From: Lysobacterales bacterium
GTDB taxonomy: Bacteria > Pseudomonadota > Gammaproteobacteria > Xanthomonadales > Marinicellaceae
Reading direction: 5' to 3'
NCBI GenBank assembly: GCA_026990095.1
Contig: JALSIL010000553.1
Coordinates: forward strand, 1 to 8,869
Length of the DNA: 8,869 nucleotides
The notes under the pieces were generated by a model, which searched no databases, was not told where the DNA came from, and saw only the letters and a program-made list of their open reading frames with translations. A program made the translations under genes and the position numbers. Position 1 is the stretch's first letter; each line of letters begins with the position of its first letter. This document shows, in pieces, positions 1-6,800 of the stretch.

Positions 1-2
1 AA

Positions 3-530
3 GGCGTACAACGCGCAACAGCGGCAGCTATCCCAATGATTTTGGCGGCGATAAAACGCAATGCAGGATCAAGACAAGGAGCAGAGTCTTTAGCTAACGC
101 ATTAAACAAACACTCAGATGGCGGCATGTTAGGTGGATTGGGAAGTTTGCTTGGTGGCGGAAGCGGCAGTGCTTCTATGATGCAAGAAGGAGGCAAAATT
201 TTAGGTCATGTTTTTGGTGGAAAACAAAATAATATGGCACAACAACTCGGTCGTGCCACAGGACTTGGCGGAAAAGGCGCAGGCGACTTAATGTCAATGC
301 TAGCTCCGATGGTTATGGGTGCACTTGGCAAAGCAAAAGCACAAGGCAATATGGGCGTGAGTGGTTTACAAGACCTACTTAATCAAGAACACCAAACCAT
401 TCAAAGACGTCAACCAAAACAGTTGGGAATGATTGAAGGGTTACTTGATGCTGACGGCGATGGCGATGTGGACTTAAGTGATATTTTGAAAAAAGGCTCT
501 GGTTTATTGGGTGGATTCTTTAAACGTTAA
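3..530 (+). CDS. DUF937-family protein, 5'-truncated by the window edge
   Basis: This is the C-terminal part of a glycine-rich protein of the DUF937 family, whose function is unknown. The frame is open from the first complete codon (base 3), and the residues before the first ATG (base 36) read as a natural continuation of the family pattern, ending in AIP just before MILAAIKRNA. The Met at base 36 is therefore probably internal and the gene starts before the window. Family-like landmarks are the basic-Asn segment KRNAGS, a Gly/Leu/Ser-rich linker (bases about 126-175), the KILGHVFGG motif (bases about 198-224) and a hydrophobic LAPMVMGALG helix (about 300-329). Near the end, bases 447-482 encode an EF-hand-like loop, DADGDGDVDLSD, with acidic residues at loop positions 1, 3, 5, 7, 9 and 12, suggesting calcium binding. 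No signal peptide can be judged because the N-terminus is missing. A strong terminator follows, so this gene ends its transcript. Confidence 0.8.
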   Translation, partial: GVQRATAAAIPMILAAIKRNAGSRQGAESLANALNKHSDGGMLGGLGSLLGGGSGSASMMQEGGKILGHVFGGKQNNMAQQLGRATGLGGKGAGDLMSMLAPMVMGALGKAKAQGNMGVSGLQDLLNQEHQTIQRRQPKQLGMIEGLLDADGDGDVDLSDILKKGSGLLGGFFKR

Positions 531-557
531 AGACGTTTTTAAAAGTTTGACTAGTAG

Positions 558-590
558 AAAAGCTCGCTATTTTGTGGGCTTTTTTATTTT
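558..590 (+). terminator. Rho-independent terminator after the DUF937 gene
   Basis: The arms AAAAGCTCGC (558-567) and GTGGGCTTTT (574-583) pair over 10 positions, two of them G-T wobbles, around a six-base loop (568-573). They run into a T-rich tail at 580-590. The stem begins 28 bases after the TAA at 528-530, a normal distance for the end of that gene's transcript. Confidence 0.8.
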
Positions 591-709
591 CAAATAAGCC
601 ATTGCGCTCATTAATTCTTTCACTTTTATGGTAAACTTAGGGGCAATTTAAATGGCTAACAATTTTTGAAAACTCTTTGCACTAAAACACTCTTTCAAGC
701 TCATAAAAG

Positions 710-1558
710 TTGCTCGAAAAAAAATTGAAAGCCTTGTTTTTGTTTGTGGCTTTACTTCCTATGGCTTTTTCATGCCATAAAACAAATCGTCAGATTAATG
801 CAGTGGTGACCTTAAAAGATAAAGTTGTATCCATAAACACAGTCACCGAAGTGATTAATAAAAGTATTGATGAAATTAACCGCTCAAGCAAATACGATAA
901 TTTAATTCTATTTGTACATGGACGTGGCAAACACCCAGAAAAAGCCTTCAACAAACACCTTCTTGCCGATTTAGAAAAAGATTATTCGGCAAAAGTCATT
1001 ATGTTTCATTGGCCTTCATGGGAGGGACGCTTTGCCTTTCCCACACAAAAAGCACGAGCCGCAGCTGCTGATTTTTTACGTGTTTTACAAGCATTGAATC
1101 AATATAAGCAAGGCAATAAAAACAAAATTAAGGGCATTAAATTTACTTTACTCACCAATAGTATGGGCAGTATCGTGTTAGAACAGTCGATGAAAAATTA
1201 TGATAAACACTTTGGTTCTATTTTTGACACGCTAGTTATAAGTGCACCAGCCTCTTCGGCGAAGAATCATAAAAAATGGGTTGAAAAAATTAATTTTTCA
1301 GACAGTATTTACATTACCATTAATCAACAGGATAAATTGCTTGGCAAGCTTGGGATAAAATTAATCGGTAAGAGGTTGGGCAAAGGGTTAAAGAGCTTTT
1401 TTGGCAATGATTTTAAAAAAGCGGACAATGCACAGTATATTGATTTAACTGATTCACAATTAGCACACCGTTATTATTTGCATCGTGATTTGATTAATAA
1501 GCCAGTGGCGCTGATGTTTTATAATAAAGTTCTCAATGGACTTACCTATAAAAAATAA
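710..1558 (+). CDS. Probable lipoprotein with alpha/beta-hydrolase fold
   Basis: This encodes a 282-residue protein. The N-terminus MLEKKLKALFLFVALLPMAFSC has a basic n-region, a hydrophobic core and Cys22 in a lipobox-like AFSC, so export and lipid anchoring at the envelope are likely, although Phe at -2 is not the classic lipobox. The mature part looks like an alpha/beta hydrolase: strand and oxyanion loop LILFVHGRGKHP (about 65-76), a nucleophile elbow with Ser151 in TNSMGS (149-154), strand LVISAP (175-180), a candidate acid Asp208 in QQD, and candidate catalytic His253 or His258 near the C-terminus. The elbow has Thr in place of the usual first Gly of GxSxG. The protein resembles DUF900-type esterase/lipase-like proteins; the substrate is unknown. 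Start: an in-frame TAA at 704-706 forces a start at TTG 710 or later, and TTG 725 is the main alternative. I see no clear Shine-Dalgarno. It stands alone between the preceding terminator and the rep promoter. Confidence 0.75.
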   Translation: MLEKKLKALFLFVALLPMAFSCHKTNRQINAVVTLKDKVVSINTVTEVINKSIDEINRSSKYDNLILFVHGRGKHPEKAFNKHLLADLEKDYSAKVIMFHWPSWEGRFAFPTQKARAAAADFLRVLQALNQYKQGNKNKIKGIKFTLLTNSMGSIVLEQSMKNYDKHFGSIFDTLVISAPASSAKNHKKWVEKINFSDSIYITINQQDKLLGKLGIKLIGKRLGKGLKSFFGNDFKKADNAQYIDLTDSQLAHRYYLHRDLINKPVALMFYNKVLNGLTYKK

Positions 1559-1569
1559 ACTGCTATAAT
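1541..1569 (+). promoter_or_regulatory. Candidate sigma-70 promoter for rep
   Basis: A perfect TATAAT lies at 1564-1569. Seventeen bases upstream the -35 position reads CTTACC (1541-1546), which is weak, and its 5' end overlaps the last codons of the hydrolase gene. Initiation about seven bases after the -10 would leave a leader of only about 20 bases before the ATG at 1598. This suggests that rep can be transcribed separately from the hydrolase. The -10 is convincing; the -35 is not. Confidence 0.45.
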
Positions 1570-1597
1570 CCACCGCTTTGATTTTAATAAAACACCT

Positions 1598-3586
1598 ATG
1601 CTCAACCCCCAACAACAATCTGCCGTAACCTATTGTGATGGTGCCTTATTGGTACTGGCTGGCGCAGGTTGTGGTAAAACTCGCGTAATTACCGAAAAAA
1701 TTGCTTATTTAATCAAAAGCCTAAAAGCCACACACCACGATATTTTTGCCATTACCTTTACCAATAAAGCCGCCAAAGAAATGGCACAGCGCGCGGTTAA
1801 AATGGTTAGTTTGCCTGAAGTTGAAGGAAAACGTGAGCGCCTTAACATTTCAACTTTTCACTCACTTGGTATGCGCATCATACGCGAAGAAATTAAACAC
1901 ACGCCTTACCGATTTGGTTTTAGTATTTTTGATTCGTCAGAAACACATAATATCGTTAAAGACTTATTGCCAAAAGGCTCAAACCGAGAGCAAATCAACC
2001 AAGTACAATGGCAAATATCGGCTTGGAAAAATGAAGGGAAAAGAGCGGACGAACTCGACACTCAATTTCAACTGGCGCAAGTGGTTTATAATCAGTACCA
2101 ACAAAGGTTAGTAGATTTTAACGCCTTAGATTTTGATGATTTAATTCTGCAAACCCTTAATTTGCTAGAAACAAATAACGAAGTGTTATCTCGTTGGCAA
2201 GAAAAAATGAAGTTTGTTTTGGTGGACGAATACCAAGACACCAACGGTTCACAATACCGTTTGTTAAAAATGTTAGTGGGCAAACACCGCAATATAATTT
2301 GCGTAGGTGACGATGATCAATCCATTTACGGTTGGCGTGGTGCTCAAGCTGAAAATTTAGCCATTTTAAAACACGATTTTCCAGAGCTTAAAGTGGTGAA
2401 ACTCGAACAAAATTACCGCTCAACCCAAACCATTTTGGGCGCAGCACATGGTGTTATTAAACACAACCCACACGAGTTTGACAAAAAGCTTTGGAGTGAT
2501 TTAGGGGCAGGCGATTTAATCAAAATCATAAAGTTTGACTCACCCGAAGCCGAAGCACAGCAACTGTGTGCAGAAATAAGCTACCAACGTGTTTTGAAGA
2601 AAAAAAGCTACAGCGATTACGCTGTATTGTATCGCTCAAACCACCAAGCCAAGTTGGTCGAGCAGGTTTTTCGCAGCAAAGACATACCTTATGTCATGAG
2701 TGGTGGACGTTCCTTTTTTGACTTTAATGAAATCAAGGATTTAATGGCTTATATTCGTTTGTTGTGTAACCCCAAAGACAATTCTGCTTTTTTGCGCATC
2801 GTCAATGTGCCGCGTCGAGGTATAGGTTCAAGCTCTCTGGCAAAACTGGCACAAGTGGCAGAATCTAAACACATCAGTTATTTTAAAGCCGCAGGTAATG
2901 ATGAGGTTTTATCCCTGTTACCCAAAAGAACCGCACAAAAACTTAAAGAATTTCAATTCAATGTAGCCAAGTTACAACACCAAGTTTTAGCGAATTACAA
3001 TGCCGATAAAATAGTAGACACTTTAGTTGATGACATTGATTATATTGCCTGGATAGCACAAACTTCAAAAGATAAAATTAGCAAACATAACCGCACAAAG
3101 TTAGTTTATGATTTTCAAAAATGGATTCGCGGCTTTACCGAAAAAAAGAACATGGGCTTAATTGATGTCGCGGCACAAATAACACTGCAAACCAACATGG
3201 AAGACAAAGCCAATGAAGATGCTGTGCAAATGATGACTTTGCATGCCGCCAAAGGCTTGGAGTTTACTCATGTGTATATGGTTGGCGTAGAAGAAGGCAT
3301 CTTGCCGCATCGCAATTCTATCGAAGAAGAAACCATTGAAGAAGAAAGGCGTTTAATGTACGTAGGCATGACCCGTGCGATGCGTAATTTAAACATCTCT
3401 TATGTAAAAAAACGCAAAAGTCGTTTTGGTCAAGAAGATGAATGCGAAACAGGCCCGAGTCGTTTCATAGATGAATTACCACAGAAGTATATCAGTGGCT
3501 ATGGCATTGAACAAAAAGAATCAGAAGCCGATAAAAAGAAGAAAAAACTCAGCCATTTGGCGGCTTTAAAAGCGATGTTAGATTGA
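1598..3586 (+). CDS. rep: ATP-dependent DNA helicase Rep (superfamily 1, UvrD/Rep type)
   Basis: Rep is a 3'-5' DNA translocase that helps replication forks pass protein roadblocks and supports restart, acting in the cytoplasm on single-stranded DNA. At 662 residues the length matches the family. All the motifs expected of superfamily 1A are visible: Q-motif (NPQQQSAV, 3-10), Walker A GAGCGKT (22-28), motif Ia ITFTNKAAKEM (52-62), Walker B DEYQD (210-214), motif III GDDDQSIYGWRGA (237-249), motif IV around EQNYRST (270-276), motif V LHAAKGLEF (548-556) and motif VI VGMTRAMRNL (589-598). SAFLRIVNVPRRGIG (396-410) and the C-terminal SHLAALKAM (652-660) favour Rep over UvrD or PcrA. The ATG at 1598 gives an N-terminus aligned with known Rep proteins, but no Shine-Dalgarno is evident. 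The last 9 bases overlap the convergent regulator gene. No lesion is seen, so it should be functional. Confidence 0.97.
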   Translation: MLNPQQQSAVTYCDGALLVLAGAGCGKTRVITEKIAYLIKSLKATHHDIFAITFTNKAAKEMAQRAVKMVSLPEVEGKRERLNISTFHSLGMRIIREEIKHTPYRFGFSIFDSSETHNIVKDLLPKGSNREQINQVQWQISAWKNEGKRADELDTQFQLAQVVYNQYQQRLVDFNALDFDDLILQTLNLLETNNEVLSRWQEKMKFVLVDEYQDTNGSQYRLLKMLVGKHRNIICVGDDDQSIYGWRGAQAENLAILKHDFPELKVVKLEQNYRSTQTILGAAHGVIKHNPHEFDKKLWSDLGAGDLIKIIKFDSPEAEAQQLCAEISYQRVLKKKSYSDYAVLYRSNHQAKLVEQVFRSKDIPYVMSGGRSFFDFNEIKDLMAYIRLLCNPKDNSAFLRIVNVPRRGIGSSSLAKLAQVAESKHISYFKAAGNDEVLSLLPKRTAQKLKEFQFNVAKLQHQVLANYNADKIVDTLVDDIDYIAWIAQTSKDKISKHNRTKLVYDFQKWIRGFTEKKNMGLIDVAAQITLQTNMEDKANEDAVQMMTLHAAKGLEFTHVYMVGVEEGILPHRNSIEEETIEEERRLMYVGMTRAMRNLNISYVKKRKSRFGQEDECETGPSRFIDELPQKYISGYGIEQKESEADKKKKKLSHLAALKAMLD

Positions 3587-3805
3587 GTCTTTAAAGAAAT
3601 CACATACTTTGATTTCTAAAGCCTTCGCAATTTTCTCAATATTATCAATAGCAATATTGACTTCACCTCGTTCAACTGAGCCAACATAATTTCTATGCAA
3701 GCCCGCAAGTTCTGCCAGTTTTTCTTGGGATAACTTGAGTTCTTTTCTTCTTTTTTTAAGAAATTGTGCTAATGTTATTCGAGCTGAAGTATTGGCATAA
3801 GGCAT
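3578..3805 (-). CDS. XRE/Cro-family transcriptional regulator, controller-protein-like
   Basis: This small (75-residue) DNA-binding protein consists almost entirely of one helix-turn-helix domain: an N-terminal helix LAQFLKKRRKELKL (12-25), the HTH from SQEKLAELAG into LHRNYVGSVERG (26-47), then the packing helices NIAIDNIEKIAKALEI (50-65). The GLHRNYVGSVERGEVNI pattern is typical of the compact HTH_3 regulators that include controller (C) proteins of restriction-modification systems; such proteins bind as dimers and often autoregulate. No restriction or methylase gene is in the window. Start: the ATG at 3805-3803 is the only Met in the frame near the domain, and a weak GAG lies 11 bases upstream. 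The 3' end overlaps rep by 9 bases in convergent orientation, while its upstream side faces the giant SpvB/YD gene 86 bases away. It is therefore the obvious candidate regulator of that gene and of itself (inference). Confidence 0.88.
   Translation of the reverse strand: MPYANTSARITLAQFLKKRRKELKLSQEKLAELAGLHRNYVGSVERGEVNIAIDNIEKIAKALEIKVCDFFKDSI
3595..3617. repeat. 8-bp inverted repeat at the convergent ends of rep and the XRE gene
   Basis: AGAAATCA (3595-3602) and TGATTTCT (3610-3617) are perfect complements separated by seven bases. The hairpin starts nine bases after the rep stop codon and lies inside the final codons of the minus-strand regulator. No real T-run follows on either side, so it is at best a weak or Rho-assisted transcript end. 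It could also be a by-product of coding sequence. Confidence 0.35.
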
Positions 3806-3824
3806 AAATGTAATTTCTCATTAG

Positions 3825-3853
3825 TTGCCCTTGCTTTCTACACACTATATATG
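3825..3853 (+). promoter_or_regulatory. Candidate promoter of the SpvB/YD-repeat gene
   Basis: TTGCCC (3825-3830) and TATATG (3848-3853) are each four-of-six matches, spaced by exactly 17 bases. An alternative is the extended -10 TGGTAATTT ending at 3860. Initiation near 3860 would leave about 30 bases before the ATG at 3892. The -10 overlaps the -10 proposed for the opposing regulator gene, so the two promoters would compete. The match is weak and the region is AT-rich, where chance matches are common. Confidence 0.28.
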
Positions 3854-3873
3854 GTAATTTTACATCTTGTAAA
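3844..3873 (-). promoter_or_regulatory. Candidate promoter of the XRE regulator
   Basis: Read on the minus strand, TTTACA (3873-3868) is a five-of-six -35 match. It is followed after 16 bases by TATATA (3851-3846), or after 18 bases by TATAGT (3849-3844, five of six). Initiation would fall near 3838, giving a leader of about 33 bases before the ATG at 3805. The -35 lies inside the right half of the palindrome at 3858-3874, so a protein bound there would interfere with this promoter. Confidence 0.4.
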
Positions 3874-3874
3874 A
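3858..3874. promoter_or_regulatory. 17-bp palindrome, candidate operator between divergent genes
   Basis: TTTTACA (3858-3864) and TGTAAAA (3868-3874) form a perfect 7-bp inverted repeat around TCT. Its size and symmetry suit a dimeric XRE-type regulator. It covers the -35 proposed for the regulator gene and the likely start point of the giant gene. Binding by the neighbouring regulator is inferred, not shown. Confidence 0.45.
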
Positions 3875-3891
3875 AACTCATGGATCCTGTT

Positions 3892-6800
3892 ATGTTAAAA
3901 TTAAAACCTAAAAATTTATTTTTATTGTTATTTGTTTCGCTGTTTGCATTTGCAATAGCTGTGGATCATGTCACTTTTAATGTGATTAAAAATAACATTA
4001 TAAAAGGGGGAGTTGATATAATCTTTAGCAATGGTTTTGAGGTGCCAGGGTTACCAATAGTGAATTATAACTCTGACACTGTTGCAGAAATCACAGATGT
4101 TCCAAGCATAGAAACAGAAAGCCACTTAGTGGGAAGTATTTCTGCAAGTTTTCAAGCGGATCAAATGGGTCAAGCCAATTACTCAATTCCACTTTTGACA
4201 GGAGCTGGTACTGCAGGTCTTGCTCCGCAAATGTCGTTGAATTATTCCAGTGGTTCGGGCAATGGCGTGGTTGGAGTTGGTTGGTCATTAAGTGGTACAA
4301 CAGTTATCACCCGATGTCGAGAAACGCAAGAATCAAGAGATGGCACAAGTGCTATTACACCACAACCCATCACTTGGGATAATAACGATAAACTCTGTTT
4401 GAATGGTGAGCGATTGTATTTGGTTGGTGGTGCTAACTATTGGGATGAAGGCTCAACTTATCGTACCGAACGCGACCAGTTTGCACGCATTACTTATTTG
4501 GCAACAACAGATTCATTTACCATCGAGCGCAAAGATGGTTCGATTGCTTATTATGGCGATACCACCGATTCTGCCATTGCTGCCACCGATGTGGTAGGAA
4601 CACCCGTTTATGCTTGGGCGATTAGTCGCTTTAAGGACAACATGAACAATTATATTGATTACACTTATCAAAAATTGGGCAATCTTGAGTTTGTGCTTTT
4701 GGATGTGGATTATACGGGTCATATTGGTAATGGTACAGCACAAGATTTGTCTCATGGGACCTATAACAAGCTGTCTTTTACTTATGAAAGCACACGCGAT
4801 GACAAAACAATTGCCTATATTGCGGGTGCTAAAGTGGCGATGACGCAACGATTGGCATCGGTTGATTCTTTTATTGATGGGGTAAATGTTCGCACCTATA
4901 CATTATCTTACAGTAACTCCAGTCACTCGGGTCGTTCAATCATGACTTCAATTTCAGAATGTCGAGGAATAAATGATTGTTTACCAACAACTTCATTTGA
5001 TTGGTCGCAACCACTAAAAACTTTCCAAAGTACCAATACAGCAACAGGCTTTTTTCCAACGGGTTTAGTTAGTTCAAAATTGGGAGATATAAATGCCGAT
5101 TCAAGGGCTGACTTGATTTTTATAGATAATTCAAACACTTTTAAAATTGCCAAAGCCAATGGTGAAGGTGGTTTCGGCTCCATTGTTTCAACAGGCATTG
5201 CAGCTCCAACAGGAACAATACTCAACAACAAATGGCATTTAATTGATTATAATGCGGATGGTTTGCAAGACTTAATGGTAACAGGATTATCTTTTTGGCA
5301 GATTTATTTGGCAAATTCGAGTGGAACAAATTTTAGTAGTACACCAATAAATACAAACATAGCTGTTACTAACAATGATGATTTTCAAGTGGTGGATATG
5401 AATGGTGATGGTTTAGCAGACTTGCTATATGGTGATAACAATGGACAACTGTCAGTAAGATACCTGCAAAAACAAGTGGGTGGATTTGTATTTTCAACCA
5501 CACAAATACCAATTTTATTGCCTTTTAATCCTTCGGCATTTCCTGAAATAGCTGGGTTACCCTCAGGGTTAAATTTTATGGAGTACCGATTTAAATCACA
5601 AAATTCAATAAACATTAGAACACATGACATTAATGGTGATGGTGTTGCTGACATGATATTGCAATCAGAAGTATTTCATGAAAATATTGGAGGCACTTTA
5701 AATGTAACAAAATACAAGTTTAAATCAAATGATGACCTTACTATTTTAGGTGGAAGTTCATTTGTATCATCGCACTGGATTGCCTTTATAAATACAGGAA
5801 CAAATGGAGCGGGTAGCCTAAATTTTGCTAGTGAATATTATTATCTTGATAAAATCTCGGATTCCACTGGGAATACAGGAATAAAAATGAGGTTTGCCGA
5901 TGTCAATGCAGACGGGCTAACCGATATCGTTTCTTACCAAAACCCTAATTGGAGTTTTAGGCTTGCAAACGGTAGTGGATTTGAGGCAAAACAAACTATA
6001 GGTGCAATTACTCAATCAACAGGGAACTTTAATAATCAAGTCACATTAAATGATTGTAATAATGATGGAATGTTGGATATTCTATTTCCTACCGATTTTT
6101 TTAATCATCCGTATTATTGCCGATTATGGACAGGAAGTGATTTTTCAGCTAATTTCCAAACGGATGCACATGCAGTTAACATAGATACCAACAGTAATTT
6201 TTTTATGGATATCAATGGAGATGGTCGAATTGACCATTTTAGAATTGATTCTTCGGGTCATCAAAAAATTTATCCACAAAAACAAAGGTATACAGCAGCA
6301 GATAAAATAAAAACCATAGTAAATGGTCTAGGAGCAAGCACTAAAATTGAATATAAACCATTAACCTTTTCGTCATTGTATTTACAAGGAAGCGGAGGCA
6401 ACCAACTAACTTTTGGCAACAACTCACCAGTTTTTGATTACCTAAGCAGTATGTATGTAGTGCAATCAGTTACAACAGATACACCAACACAATCAGATCC
6501 ACAAAACACAACCACAATTCAATATCAGTATCAAAGTGCACGAGTACAAACAGGGGGGCGTGGATTTTTAGGTTTTGAAAAAATAGTAACTTCAATACCA
6601 GTAAAGAGCACAACACAAACACAAAACTATGTGCTTCAAACCCAGACAAGTTATTCTCAAGAATTTCCGTACATTGGGTTACCAAAAACAATAACAGTTA
6701 AACAGCTTGAAGTGGCACCGACAATACCTCCTGAGTGTTCGAGCGATGACAGCTGCTTTCCCGAGCCTTGTTTGCCGAATCAAATAAACTGTACACCTTT

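Noticed and set aside
36..38. ATG at 36 as the start of the DUF937 gene
   Set aside because: The frame is open upstream to the window edge, and the upstream residues continue the family pattern, so this Met is most likely internal.
629..637. TG-extended -10-like element (TGGTAAACT) upstream of the hydrolase gene
   Set aside because: No acceptable -35 lies at 16-18 bases and the region is AT-rich, so the match is too weak to annotate. A promoter is still expected between the terminator at 590 and base 710.
652..669. Five-codon ATG frame in the 591-709 intergenic region
   Set aside because: It stops after MANNF and has no ribosome-binding site, so there is no support for a gene.
1746..2292. 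Short open frames in other phases within rep
   Set aside because: Rep motifs run uninterrupted through this stretch in the main frame, so these are shadows.
3547..3566. AGCC / GGCT hairpin near the end of rep as a terminator
   Set aside because: The stem is only about four base pairs, lies before the rep stop codon, and has no T-run after it.
3636..3660. Inverted repeat TCAATATT / AATATTGA with a nine-base spacer
   Set aside because: It lies wholly inside the regulator's coding sequence, over the NIAIDNIEKI segment. Repeated Asn/Ile codons in AT-rich DNA explain it without a regulatory role.
3880..3882. Alternative start of the SpvB/YD gene four codons upstream
   Set aside because: It has no ribosome-binding match and would put Asp near the front of the signal peptide. 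ATG 3892 has GGA at a suitable distance and a basic n-region. The alternative is not excluded.
4513..5654. Open frames of about 90-110 codons on the minus strand opposite the giant gene
   Set aside because: They are antisense to a long frame with clear domain content, have no recognisable domains, and are biased in the way expected of a complement of coding DNA.
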